From Epinephelus fuscoguttatus (Eukaryota; Chordata; Actinopteri; Perciformes; Serranidae), in NCBI RefSeq assembly GCF_011397635.1, contig NC_064774.1:1488520-1552519 (forward strand): a DNA stretch of 64,000 nt. Direction: 5' to 3'. Position 1 is the first letter of the stretch, and every line of letters starts with the position of its first letter. Under the pieces are notes generated by a model. The model did no database searches. It was not told the DNA's origin and saw only the letters and a list, made by a program, of their open reading frames with translations. A program made the translations under genes and the position numbers. Shown here one piece after another: positions 11,298 to 22,819 of this stretch.

Positions 11298-11830
11298 GTA
11301 GCCCCTTTTACACTGCCAGATTTTCTGTGACGTTGTCGGTAAGCTGCGAGCGTTTAGACACACGGAGCCAGATTGGCGAGCTGACCTGACGTACCCAATT
11401 TTCCGCCTCGTAGGGTAGACATATTGGCGGAACCCTTTTGGTTTAAACAGACCAAGGCGGCCCTCCGCCACGGGAGGAGCTGTTGATGACGACGTACGTG
11501 CGAGCCACTGGCGATGGATAAACAGGAAACAGCTGATAGCAGGAATTAGCGAGCAGCTAGTAGCAAGAGGGAAACGCAAACCTGACAGACACTGTAAAGA
11601 TGAGCAACTGGGGAGACAAGGAATTGCGCGCCCTCCTTGTCCTCGCAAACAAAGAGGCCATTAACCGTCAGATGACGGGGACGGTGAAGGACGGGCCGAC
11701 TTATGAGAGAATCACCGAAGGACTGACCAGCCACGGCTTCCCTCCCTCATCACTGTTTACGTCACACGCTGAGCTACACGTTTTGTTACCCGATGACGTT
11801 TAATGTCCCCGACAGGGTTTGTAGTCGTAT
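11298..11830 (+). mobile_element. PIF/Harbinger-like fragment carrying a Myb/SANT-like ORF
   Basis: An intact ATG at 11600 opens a 67-codon frame to 11803. Its start, W-x-D-K-E-L-R-A-L-L followed by an I-N-R-Q-M segment and a Y-E-R-I-T-E-G-L..G-F segment, resembles the Myb/SANT-like DNA-binding domain encoded by the accessory ORF of PIF/Harbinger transposons. The left edge near 11300 has a 'GCCCCTTTTACACTGCCAG' end motif. The right terminal repeat was not found and no transposase ORF is present, so this is a truncated or non-autonomous copy. Alternatives are a chance resemblance or another MADF-like domain. Confidence 0.45.
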
Positions 11831-12309
11831 TGAGCAACTTGTTAGCAACCGCCTTTTTTACGACACGTAAAAGCTTCAAAATTCACAAGTAGGGTATTTT
11901 TTTATGTTGTAGAACAAAAGCTTTTGTTAACCACAGACCTTATTTGAGGCATTTTATCCCATTCAAAAAACGTATTGACTTTTAGACGAGAGAACCGGAA
12001 GTGCTAAAAGCGCTAACGGAGTTCCGGGTTTACTGGCACACTCTATTGCCTTGAAAAAGGCGCATTCTGTATAAACAAAAGTATTTAGGCGGCATTTTGC
12101 TGCACTGCACGATTTTGTTTTTATACTGCCAATGCTGAAAAAACACTGATTGGGCTTTCCTGCAAATTTGCACAATTCCTATTTAAAAAGGGCTAAAGTT
12201 TTGGGAAAAAGTTCGAATCTGCGCTGTTTTGGCTGTTGTTTAAAATGTGTTCACCAAAAACCTAAAATGTCACTTGAAATCTGTTCCACTTCTTTATATT
12301 AAGACACAC

Positions 12310-12321
12310 ACACACACACAG
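12310..12321. repeat. Short (CA)n run
   Basis: A short CA microsatellite. 11830-12370 holds nothing else recognisable. Confidence 0.6.
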
Positions 12322-12374
12322 AGATTTGTTTATCTGCGGCGGCCCGCCACTATAAAAACATCTGCTGCTGCCAG

Positions 12375-12630
12375 ATGCTTCCTGCAGGTGCTCCGACATG
12401 TTCTCCCTGTGTCAGCGTGGGTTTCCTCCAGGTGCTCCAGCTTTCTCCCACAGTCCAAAGACATGCAGGTTAACTGGTGACTCGAAATTGTCCGTAGGTG
12501 TGAATGTGAGTGTGAATGTCTGTGTCTGTGTGTCAGACCTGTGACAGTCTGGTGACCTGTCCAGGGTGAACCCTGCCTCTCTGTCAGCTGGGATAGGCTC
12601 CAGCCCACCGCCACTATCAGATGGTGCTGC
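12375..12630 (+). repeat. SINE copy, same family as 4.5 and 13.8 kb
   Basis: It shares 'ACATGTTCTCCCTGTGTCAG', 'ACAGTCCAAAGACATGCAGG', 'GGTGTGAATGTGAGTGTGAA', 'CTGGTGACCTGTCCAGGGTG' and 'AGCTGGGATAGGCTCCAGCC' with the minus-strand copy at 13.77-14.13 kb. The tRNA-like head is absent. Confidence 0.8.
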
Positions 12631-13147
12631 ATGTGAGGACTTTTACTTTACTACTTAACTGACCATGCTGCAGTAATGAGCAGTGTTTGGCCGCCAGATG
12701 CTGATAGATGACAGTAATGTGAGTGTGTGGTGTGGTGTGTTGTCACATGTGTGCTTCTGCGTTTTCACCACTAGATGCTGCTGTTTAACCACACTGACAT
12801 TACTCACCAGAGAAACGACACACTGAGCTCTGCTGTTCAGCCCCTGAACAAACCTATTTTACAAAGCACTGACCCTGACGGGGTTGAGGGTTGAATTCCC
12901 ACTGAGGTCAGCTGAGAGCATGCAGCAGTGATCATGTATGTTTCAAGTGTTAAATTTATGACATTGGTATTAAATTATATTTCTGTTTCTGCTCAAGGGA
13001 TCAGACGTTATTGTCAGCGTGCTCATGAGCAAGGCAGCCCTCTGGTTTCTATTATCTCAGAGTGAAAATGCCTGGAAATGTTGTAAACTGACGTCTTTCT
13101 GTTTTGTCTGCAGGAGAGAGAAGACGACGAGAAGTGGGAGGAGTGAG

Positions 13148-13207
13148 ATGATGGAGGTGGCGGAGCAGAGAGGAGGCGTCACAGAAAAGGAGGAGACTCC
13201 TCCGAGG
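13148..13207 (+). CDS. arfip1: arfip1 coding exon 2 (residues 1-20)
   Basis: The exon itself begins at 13114 after a CTGCAG acceptor. Coding starts at the tandem ATGATG and ends at the donor AGG|GTAGGA in phase 0. The peptide is acidic and poorly conserved ([10 protein letters not shown]...). Confidence 0.75.
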
Positions 13208-15944
13208 GTAGGAGAGCATGTAAACCCCTCGAGTTACTGTTTGTCTCTTCTCTCTGCAACTGAATCCAAACATTGAACCTGTTTTTAAAAGACAGGTGAT
13301 GATTTTGAAACATGTTTTCATCCGCTAAACTCGGGACAGCGTATATAAACCTGCAGGGCTGTCGTCATCATGCATGTCCAGAAACATACAGGTATGGACT
13401 GTCATTAGCACATGCTTCATCTCAGCAGAGCACAGAAACACTTTACTAAGCTTCATCTGTTGCTTCTAGACTGAAAGAACCTTGATGTGCACGTTATGAT
13501 AAGTGGATTCTGGTGGTGGCAAGTCACTAAGCACATTAACTCAGTCACTGTAGTTAAGGGATAACTTGACCCTCTTTTCCTATATTTTTGGAACTGGTCC
13601 AGCATTGAGAGACCTCCGCAGCCACAGCAGCAAAACAGGCTGCAGTGCAATCCTTATGGGCAACTGTACGCCGCCAGTATACGTCCACTAAAAGTGTTTG
13701 TTTTTGCCACTGACAAACTACCTTGCTGTGTGAAGAGTTCAAACTAGTTTCGCTGACTGCTACTTGCACAATCATTCATTCATTTACCATAACCGCTTAT
13801 TCTCTTGAGGGTCGCAGAGGGGTGGAGCCTGTCCCAGCTGACATTGGGCGAGAGGTGGGGTTCCCCCTGCACAGGTCACCAGACTGTCACAGGGCTGACA
13901 CATAGAGACAGACATTCACACTCACATTCACACCTACGGACAATTTAGAGTCACCAGTTAACCTGCATGTCTTTGGACTGTGGGAGGAAGCTGGAGCACC
14001 TGGAGGAAACCCACGCTGACACAGGGAGAACATGCAAACTCCGCACAGAAGGGCTCCCCCACCCTGGGTTCAAACCAGGAGCCCTCCTGCTGTGAGGCGC
14101 CAGTGCTAACCACTGCACCACCGTGCCTTTGCTTGCACGTTGATACATCAGCACTAATAATCATCGTGTAAAACAGTTTCTTCAAAGAACAAGTACTTTT
14201 GTATTTAAAGTACAATTAGACTATAATACGTCTGTACTTTTACTTCCATCCATGCAGGGTTGTACATTAACACACCCTCTTGCAGTGTAGCTGTTGGCTG
14301 CAACATTACAAACTCATTATTCCTCCCACTGGCTGCTGAGCGTGTTATCAGTGTATTACACACGTATAAAACAGACATGTGTTTGATGTATTTGTTCTTC
14401 ACAGATATTCCTCACACACTCGCACGTTACGTAACCAGCTGAATAAAAGGGAAGGAACAGCTTCCACAATGTTATCAGAGCGTCGTCACGACAACAAAAG
14501 CAAACCGGTGTGACAAACAGTGACAGTGAGCGTTTGCTCGTCCGATAAGGCGGCCATTGTTGTGGTTAGTGGTGATGGAGTGATGGCAGGTAACAGGAGT
14601 GGTCACCTGCTGCCGCTCTGATGTCAGCAGGTGACTCACCTGCGTGCAGAGCAGCTGTATTCAGTAGTTTTATGTTAATCAGATGTCTTTAAGAGCAGTT
14701 GTGAAAAAGAGATGTCATTTTCCATCATTTTCTTTGACCCAAGCTGCAGTTCCTCTATTGGCTGACGTTGAGAGGGAGACTTCTTTCTACAAACACTAAA
14801 GGGTAACTTTTAGTTTTCAACCTGTCAAAGTCATTAATAGGAACAATGGTTTTTTAAATGAGTCCAGTACTGAGCGAGAGTGCTGCAGCCAGCAGTGGCA
14901 AAATAAGCTTCAGTGTAGTGTTAACGATCTATTCAGCGCCGTCAATTTAAAGTGTTTGCTTTTGCCACTGACAGGCTCAGATAATTGTTCTGTCTGACAA
15001 CACTTTGGGAAGGATCCCTACAGAGATAGACCCGTTTGTTTAAGAAGAAGATCCTTTTTGTTTAACTAGAAACAGCCTCAAAATCTCTACCGCCAAACCC
15101 ACCAGACTCCATTTAGATAAACAGTCAGTTCATTTAAAGTCAACAGAAACAAAATAAAACTCACAAAAACCGTCTTGGTTTGGCTCGACACTGTCCCGTC
15201 AATCACCAACTCTGGTTTGGTTGAAATAAACCTTTAATTTATCCAGTTAGATGTGAAAATGTGCGGAGTCTGGTTTGTCTGGCGATGGTGATGTCGGGGC
15301 TGTTTCTGGTGAAACAAAGAGGATCTTACTCTGAAACAAACAGGTCTGTCTCTGTAGGGATCCTTTCCATAATGTTGTCACACAAACAGAAAACCAATCT
15401 GAGCCTGTCAGTGGCAAAAACAAACACTTCAGAATGATGGGGTACTTTATCAGGGTACTCGCTGACAGAAAGCAACAAGAACAGGAAAAAAAACATGAAA
15501 TCTTCAGTTTCACGGACAGCGCTGGAAGTATTTGTGTGGGGTGTATGCTAATGGCTGACTAGCAGAAGTGCGCTGTCAGTTTACGATTGATTGGCATTCA
15601 TGAGCATACACACGTGCATACGATCAAATCAGAGTTTTCTGCGGCGTTCGTGAATCTGGAGATGGTTTTTTATGTGCAAATGTGCTCACAGATTTACTGA
15701 CATGTCATGAATGAGACCCGGTGGGTTTGAGTGTTACTTTACATTTTATGTTGATTGTTCCTTTAAAAGCTCATTGAAGAAACCAGCAACCTTCATGTCA
15801 AACAGCAGCTTCTCTAACCTTTGGAAAGGGCAAAGGTGTGTGTGCGTGTGCAAGACTTGTTTTGCGTCACTACATGCCTCGCTGTCTCTTCAATGTGACA
15901 CAACAACTTTGAGCCAAATTCCTTCGGCCCGATGAGCCCTCCAC

Positions 15945-15986
<42 letters not shown>

Positions 15987-18900
15987 ATCACTTCCTGGAA
16001 ACAAATGAGAACATGCAGGACAACGTCCAGAGTTGACTTTTCTTGTTGTAATCTCTTTTAATTGTAGACGACAGCCGTATTGTGTGTTTTTGAGTGTGTG
16101 TCGTTACCCCTCATCTGCGTCAGGTGACCATTTCCTGAGTCTTGAGTGACTCCGGTGACCTCCGACCTCCCTAGCCTGTGGCCAGTCACAACGGGGAGCC
16201 ATCATCTCCGTGGCAACCTCACAACCTTTTGATCTGGGTTCTGATTGGCCCCCTGATAAGCTCCGGGTTCCCACAGCGATCCCTCCATGTGTTGTCACGG
16301 TGCTTTGAGTTTCTGACCTTTGACCTCTTTACTGTCGGGTACTGGAGACGTTCCTGCTCTAGGAACTAAGGCTACATTCAAGTACAGTTGGAAATTTGAA
16401 ATCCCAGCATGAGAGAATGCAGCAGGTGAGGGAGGAAGAGTGAGATTTGAACCTGTAACCTCGCTGTCAAAACCAGCTCCTTCAGCCTTTAATTCATCTA
16501 CTGGAAGTACTCGACTTCAACCCTGTCTACACTTATGAAAACTCTGTTAAAGAAAAAAAACTCCTGTCTACACGGTCTTCATTTTACAAAATGTCTCAGT
16601 CAACACTAGAATGTAAAAACAACTCCGAGCACTTAACAGACCAGTAGGCTGTGATAATATGATAATAATATATCAAGGAAGAAGATTCTCAGCATGTGTT
16701 GGAGCTATATGTTTGATTTGTGTGACATGCAGTGCCCCACCATGCCACTAGGTGGCTTGTATCACTGGCAGACAGCCCATGGTATTTAAGTTCATCCCAG
16801 TACGCACAGGTGTCGCTGATGTAAGGAGGCAAACAGTTTTAGGAGTAAAATTTCCATGGCTGTTATTTATTGCAAGTTTGTGTTGAAGGATATTGAAAGT
16901 TATACGGACATCATGGACAAGAAAATAACCGAATGATGATCACTGGAAAAGATTGCGAGTAGTTTTCTGAGTACACGTCCAACAAATTCAGCCAGTTAGC
17001 AACCCAGAACTATGCTTGCCCCTGGGACTTACAAATCTTCTGCAATTTTTTATTTATTTATTTTTTGTTACAGGAGGCAAACAGTAACTGCAACCACACT
17101 GACAACAGCGTCGCTTCCTGTCCAGCCGAGGCCACACCAGAGGTTGCCATGGAAACGGAACAGAGCAAAGGTAAACGAGTGAAGAAGCAGAGAGAGTTAC
17201 GGTGCATTTAAGCTTAACATGAAGCAAATTGTGTGTGTCCATTTATATCCACTGATGTATTCACATTGACGTTTATTTTCACACCTGCCCTGTTTGGTTC
17301 TGTTCAATTGAACTCGAGTTCGTTTGCCCCCTAAGTGCGGTTCGTTTGGGCAGGTGTGAACACAGCAATCACACTCCAGTGTGCACCACAACAACCAGAC
17401 TGAGACCTTCTTGAAGAGGTGGTCTCGGTCTGGTTACGAACCAACCAACCAACTCTAGACAATTATACAACTTTGTGACAAAATTAGTCCCTGATTCAAG
17501 TGACCTTAGTCTGATCATTCATTAATTTTTACCACTACTAACGGAGCGCTAATGATCTGAAAGTAAGCTAAAAGTACTGGAACAAACAGGTGTTAAAGTC
17601 ATTAGGGGGGCGTACACAACCTGCCTCGGCAACCATGAATTTTGGCACAGAATAGGCACAAGAGTAGCGCCCAGTGCCCGACCTTGTGTTTTCCTGGCGG
17701 TTAAAGACGCGGCATGTGTACGGCCCCTAAATTATTTAGACAAAATTCCTGTTGTCATAGTAACTCTCCATTGACACCCCCCTCCACCTCCAGACGTCCC
17801 AGTGACACCACAGAAACCAGGACCTGTGGTTGTTCAAGCCAACAACAAAAACCCGGCCACTGAAAAGCTGGAGAAAGTCCGCAAGTGGAGCATCACCACC
17901 TACAAGGTGAGAGCAATCAAAATGATTGGTAACAGATGTAATCAATACAAATCAGTCTGATCAATGACGACGTTTTCTTCCCCGCAGTGCACCAGGCAGG
18001 CTCTGTCAGAAAAGCTTGGCCGTGGATCTCGTACAGTGGATCTGGACCTGGAGCCTCGCCTCGAGCTGCTCAAAGACGACCGACTGCGCTACGAAAACGT
18101 CACCAAGCTGGCTCAGACGCTGGCCAATCAGCTCGCTCAGTTTACAGTTACCCAGAAGACACTGGGGGACGCCTTCACTGAGCTCAGCCTCAAAACACCA
18201 ACACTGCATGTGAGTACAACCGTTTGCATTGCTCACAGCCTCTGCTGCTACAAATGACTGTTAGCAAACACCCTCCCCCAAACAGCGATTGTCCAATCAC
18301 AGCTTAGCAACTGTAACTAGGGCACATCCTTCAAAGAGTTAGGAGATTGTCTTTCACTTTTTGCCTTTCAGAAAACAAAAAACAAGAATAAAAATGGAAG
18401 GAATTTGTTGATCTGCTTTGACATGAGATAAAAAATCTTCGCACATCAAGCTAACTAGATTTCTAGCTACAATAGTAAAGCAGTTTATGGATAGACTATA
18501 TTCGATGTTGAGCTGGCCATATTCTAGAGAGTTTTATTATTTGTGTATAATAGATAATACAGAAGATAAGAATCTTTAAAAAAGCTGCGTACTGATTTGC
18601 AATTGCAATATTAGCCTAAAAAAGATTTTAATCAGAAACCAGGCAGCCATGATGGAGGTCAGGTGGTGTCGCTCACTCTCTCCGTCTCTGTCAGGTGGAG
18701 TTCGGTGTGAACGCAGAGGCTCAGAGGTTTCTGTCAAAGAGCGGCGAGACTCTGACGGCGGCCATTAACGGCTTCACATCTGACATGAACACACTGGTCA
18801 ACAAAACAATCGAGGACACCATGATCAGCGCCAAACAGTACGAAGCCGCCAGGTGGGTGGAAAACACACCTGGACCAGTTACACCAGGATTCTACATAGA

Positions 18901-21740
18901 CGGTTTCAGGGCCGACGTCAAAATGACGTCAGTTTGTTAGCTGGAGGTGAAACATGACTCTCCACCACAGGACTGTGGGCTTCATATGAGTCTAAAAACG
19001 AGGTCTTGTTGTGTTATTGGGAGCCAGAATAGAAGGAGTCATGTCTCAAAAGTTTTAGTTTTATCGCACACTAGCCGCCACTGCCCGTCCACAAAACTGA
19101 AGACTGGGCGGAGGCCATCATCAAAAATAAACACATGTGCAGCGTCCATGTCCAGCAGTAAAAGGGTCTATAAGCAAAGCTCCTTTATAGGAAGCTCAGA
19201 GATGCTGTTAGGGGAATTACAGGTCCAAACTCTTGAACTTGATCAAACAATCGATTGAAACAGACCATGAAAAAAGAGTTTCCCATGAAAGAAACCAGAT
19301 CTGAAAGAGATCCAGGCACCGTCAGAACCAGTCCAAAACAGACAGAAAATGAAAACATAATGTGCTCCCAGAGTTCGCTTGGATCTACTTGTGTATCCAG
19401 GACCTGCAACAATAGAGTGGACTTTAATTATCCTGACTTTCAGGAAGTCTGATACCTTTACCATCAGTGTTGAACGACTGCTACCAAGCCACAAGAAAAA
19501 GGTATAAACTGGGTTATAACTTTATAACTTCATGTTGTTTGTGTGGTTAAATTGAATGTTAATTTCATGTTGATGTTAATTGCGATAGTCCACCACTACC
19601 AGACCCCAAGACTAGATGACCATGTAGACTTGTTCTACTTCCAGGATCGAGTACGATGCGTACCGGGTCGACCTGGAGGAGCTGAACCTGGGACCTCGGG
19701 ACGCCGTCACTCTGCCCAAACTGGAGCTGGCCCAGAAAGACTTCCAGAACCAGAGGGAGAGGTACGAGAGGATCAGGGACGCCCTGTCCGTCAAAGTTAA
19801 GCTGCTGCAGGAAAACAAGGTGAGAAGGATCACAGGTGTCTGGTAAACCTTGAGATGGTCAATATATCGTTCTTAATGAACCCTGAAGAGAGAGCAGTTC
19901 ATCAGAGCTGGATCCAATAAATACCCCTGACTACCGCAAACTCATTTGACACAGGAATTAATGACCAATGTAACCTGTTAGTGAGTGTTAGTGGATTATT
20001 TGTCCCATGTGAAAGGGGCTTTAGTTACAGTGGTTTACTTAAAGAACATGTTTTTTTTTTTTTACATCTTATCATGTTTTTATATCTCCGGGCCATCAAC
20101 AGCCGTGACGAAGGCATTATGTTTTCAGGTTGTCCGTCCAGCCGTCTGTCCACCCAACTCTCGTGGAATGCCTTCAAATTTGGCACAAATTTCTACTTGG
20201 AGTCAAAGACGAATTCCTTTGTTTTTGATGGTCAAAGGTCAAGGTACTTACCTTGTCTGCTTTATTCTCATAAAGGTGATATCTCAAGAATGCCTCGAGG
20301 GAATTTATCCAAATTTGGCACTAATGTTCACTCGATGAACTGATTTGAATTTTGTGGTTTAAAGGTCAAGGACACTATGACCTTGCATCCATCTCATTCT
20401 TGTGAATGCAATATCTCAAGAACAGCTTGAGTACATTTTTTCAAATTAGGCACAAACATCCACTTTGAGTCAAAGATGAACTGATTAACATTTGGTGGTC
20501 AAAGGTTGAGGTCATTGTGACCTCTCCTATCACATTCTTGTGAATGTAGTATCTCAAGAACACCTTGAGGGAATTTCTTCAAATTTGGCACAAACATCTA
20601 CTTTAGTCAAGGATGAACTGATTTGAAATTGGTGATCAAAGCTCAAGGACACTATGGCCTTGCATTTGTCTCATTCTTATGAACGAGATATCTCAAGAAC
20701 ACCTTGAAGGAATTTCTTCAAATTTGGCACAAACATCCACTTTGAGTCAAGTATGATCAAATTAAAATTTGGTGGCATAGGTCAAGATCACTGTGTCCTT
20801 GTGTCCATCTCATTTTATAAACACAGTGAGACAAACAATGTCATGTTCTGCAAAAACACACTGAAACATTCTCAATTTATGCAAAAAATAAACTGTTTTG
20901 TTTATGTGTAGCCTGAGGAGCCATTTTTTTCCAATATTGGTAACGTTTGTTTGGACTTGGAAAAATGTTGGTTATATCGATTCTAGCATTTATTTCCAAT
21001 TTTTGTTTTATTATCAAAAACTTTAACTTTGTTTTTTTTTTGCTTTTCTTTTTACTATTCATAGCACAATAACAGTGTTATACAGTGTTATATAGGATTG
21101 TTTTAAGTTCTCCCTGCTTCTACCCATGATTGTGCTGTTTCCATAGAGGGGGAGGACTCATACATTGCATTAAAACAACGAGGCCTCAGTGAGTAAAATA
21201 TGACAGGACGAAAACAAAAAAACACCTGAAGCTGCCTGGGATTCAGAGGGTTGATGGAATGTTAAAAAACTGCAAAAAAAAATAGCATTAACAATTTCCC
21301 AGATTCCAAGTTGACGTCTTCAGTATGTCTTTTTCTTTATTTGTTTGTTTTTTTTGGGGGGCGTTTGACCAAAAGTCCAAAACCTTTGGCTATTCCATTC
21401 ACTGTCACATATTGTGAAGAAAATCTGCATATTATCACATTTGGAAAGCTGCAACATGACAATATTTAATATTATTGCTTCAAAAATTACTGAAACAATC
21501 AGATATTGTACACGACAGAATAAGGTTGCGAATTAATATTCATGAAAATATGGTTCAGACTTGACAAATCCCTCATTTTCTCTGCAGGTTAAAGTCCTCC
21601 ATAACCAGCTGTGGCTGCTTCACAGCGCCGTCGCTGCTCACAGTTTATCGTGTCAGAGCTTCCTGGAGCAAAACATCCAGCAGGCCACCGAACACCTCAA
21701 CAACCCCAGCGTAGACGCCCCCTCCTGGCTGGAGAGTTGA
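13148..21740 (+). CDS. arfip1: Arfaptin, ARFIP1-type (complete, seven coding exons)
   Basis: Arfaptins are peripheral membrane proteins of the trans-Golgi that sense curvature through a dimeric crescent AH/BAR domain and bind Arl1, Arf and Rac1 GTPases. Joined exons: 13148-13207, 17074-17170, 17794-17906, 17988-18209, 18695-18852, 19645-19819, 21588-21740. All junctions are GT-AG and in phase, giving 325 residues. The AH/BAR domain spans about residues 75-290. Arfaptin signatures are [12 protein letters not shown] (83-94), [48 protein letters not shown] and a C-terminal [31 protein letters not shown] and VDAPSWLE favour ARFIP1 over ARFIP2. The start is the first Met after an in-frame stop in exon 1; two Met codons are adjacent, and the second has the better context. 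Vertebrate relatives are 341-373 residues; the N-terminus here is short and lacks a clear amphipathic helix. Confidence 0.93.
13771..14127 (-). repeat. Full-length tRNA-headed SINE, minus strand, in arfip1 intron 2
   Basis: On the minus strand the head has a perfect A box, TGGTGCAGTGG (complement of 14110-14120). A B-box-like GGTTTGAACCC follows (complement of 14066-14076), spaced about 33 bases away. The body matches the truncated copies at 4.5 and 12.4 kb, and the tail ends in an ATTCATTCATT run (13771-13785). This is the most complete copy in the window. Confidence 0.8.
14951..15428. mobile_element. Inverted-repeat (foldback) element in arfip1 intron 2
   Basis: 14951-15115 is mirrored by 15258-15428. 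Shared blocks are 'GTGTTTG(C/T)TTTTGCCACTG', 'ACAGGCTCAGAT', 'GGATCCCTACAGAGA(T/C)AGACC', 'AGAAACAGCC' and 'CCAGACTCC'. The arms of about 165 bases flank a 142-base spacer. A related single piece ('GTTTGTTTTTGCCACTGACA') lies at 13697-13720. No ORF belongs to it. Confidence 0.7.
15946..15984. repeat. (GT)n microsatellite
   Basis: An uninterrupted GT run in arfip1 intron 2. Apart from it, 15430-17070 shows no recognisable gene or element; a minus-strand ORF at 16104-16298 has no known domain. Confidence 0.95.
17074..17170 (+). CDS. arfip1: arfip1 coding exon 3 (residues 21-53)
   Basis: Acceptor TTTTGTTACAG, donor AAAG|GTAAAC; 97 bases, ending in phase 1. It encodes a hydrophilic, Asn/Thr/Glu-rich linker with no resemblance to the arfaptin amphipathic helix. 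Its frame joins exon 4 cleanly. Confidence 0.75.
17794..17906 (+). CDS. arfip1: arfip1 coding exon 4 (residues 53-90)
   Basis: Acceptor CCACCTCCAG, donor AAG|GTGAGA. It carries the conserved segment that opens the AH/BAR domain: [19 protein letters not shown]. The proline-rich first half corresponds to the region just after the amphipathic helix in mammalian ARFIP1. Confidence 0.92.
17988..18209 (+). CDS. arfip1: arfip1 coding exon 5 (residues 91-164)
   Basis: Acceptor TTCCCCGCAG, donor CAT|GTGAGT; 222 bases, phase 0. It contains [16 protein letters not shown] and the first long BAR helix ([20 protein letters not shown]). Confidence 0.95.
18695..18852 (+). CDS. arfip1: arfip1 coding exon 6 (residues 165-217)
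   Basis: Acceptor CTCTGTCAG, donor CCAG|GTGGGT; ends in phase 2. It encodes the [21 protein letters not shown] segment and [16 protein letters not shown], near-identical in pattern to ARFIP1. The preceding intron (18210-18694) holds nothing recognisable. Confidence 0.95.
18853..19644. other. arfip1 intron 6, no clear element
   Basis: A stretch near 19000-19150 ('GGGAGCCAGAATAGAAGGAG') looks like an old dispersed fish repeat. Open frames on both strands have no recognised domain. Confidence 0.35.
19645..19819 (+). CDS. arfip1: arfip1 coding exon 7 (residues 217-275)
   Basis: Acceptor TACTTCCAG, donor AAG|GTGAGA; 175 bases. It encodes [20 protein letters not shown], then a charged coiled helix ([20 protein letters not shown]) of the BAR domain, ending LLQENK. 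Confidence 0.95.
20095..20830. repeat. Tandem array of about 135-bp units in arfip1 intron 7
   Basis: The marker 'TCAAATTTGGCACAAA' or close variants recurs at about 20173, 20306, 20438, 20576 and 20716, a spacing of 132-140 bases. Each unit also carries 'AAAGGTCAAGG', 'CTATGACCTTGCAT' and 'ATCTCAAGAAC'. About five diverged copies. The + strand ORFs over 19981-20343 fall in this repeat and are not genes. Confidence 0.85.
21588..21740 (+). CDS. arfip1: arfip1 last coding exon 8 (residues 276-325 and stop)
   Basis: Acceptor TTCTCTGCAG. It begins [18 protein letters not shown], matching the last BAR helix, and ends VDAPSWLES then TGA. The segment between them departs from the usual 'AYFAGNQKQLEQTL' type sequence (here [16 protein letters not shown]). 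The 3' untranslated region must follow, but no convincing AATAAA was located nearby. Confidence 0.93.
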   Translation, partial: VKVLHNQLWLLHSAVAAHSLSCQSFLEQNIQQATEHLNNPSVDAPSWLES

Positions 21741-22800
21741 CCCATCATGGCAAGTGGACGGATGTTGGGTTCAGCAGATGTTTTGGTATAAATGGACGCT
21801 ACTGGGGGGAAAAGTCAGAGTGAGGCTTGTTTTGGGAATTGTGGACTCAAAAAGTTGGGATGGATGTGAAATTTGGGATAGTTCGGTCGGTAGGTAGTTT
21901 ATTTATATTCCAGTTTGTGGGTTAGGGATCGATTTCCAACCTCTGGAAAACTTCCCTGGAGTTAGATAGTTCAGAGGGAAATTGATTATTCTGGATGTTG
22001 AATGAGCTCCTGCAGGTCTGGAAAGACATTTGAAAGGTGGAATTTCATCACTTTCCGGGTCTCAAAATGTTATGGATAAAAAAATTTAGAAAGGTTTTGA
22101 AAAAATGAGGTTATTATTTTGAACTCTTGACATATTTAGGACAAGAATTATCTCTCTTTCTATACTATAGATTCAGAGGCATACAGTACTTGTGACTTTT
22201 GACCTGTTTAACAGAGACACATATATACCCCTCCTGGTTTTCTTTCCTCTGTCTCACTGTGTTGGGGAGTAAATCCATAATCCTCTGTGAGGCACTAAGC
22301 CTTTCTTTGAACTTTAAAAATCCTCAGCCACTGCAGTCAGAAACTCACAGCGACTAAAAGTGGCTCAACACCACTGCTGGGAAAACAGCTTGGTTTTTCC
22401 ATAGGGGCTGGTACTATCAGCAACTCTGCACCAGCTCGGTTTGGCTTCATACATCATATTCAGCTGTAGATAATTAACGTCATTTGTTAAAAGGCAGGAA
22501 TCAAACCTGGCTGTTCTCTGGTTAATGTCTTATCTCCAAGCCAGTGTTTGTTCATGGCCAAAGATTATTTGTGATGTAAAAGAGACTTGTCATAGTATCA
22601 CCACTCTACGAGTAGATTGTGTGTATTTTAACCGACCATATCACATCACTCATCGACGCTCACCAACTCAATGAGGACATCCAGTATTTGGATCAAATAG
22701 CTCATTGAAAAAATTGGCTGTTAAAGTAAAATATGCCACATCGTCTTTTGCTCTTCTTATTTTTGGGTTTTAGCTACAAAACTAAGTGTCTATGCCTTTT
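21741..22800. other. Presumed arfip1 3' untranslated region and flank
   Basis: Single-copy-looking AT-rich sequence without ORFs of note. The poly(A) site was not identified. Confidence 0.35.
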
Positions 22801-22819
22801 CTAGCTAACAAAAAGTCAG

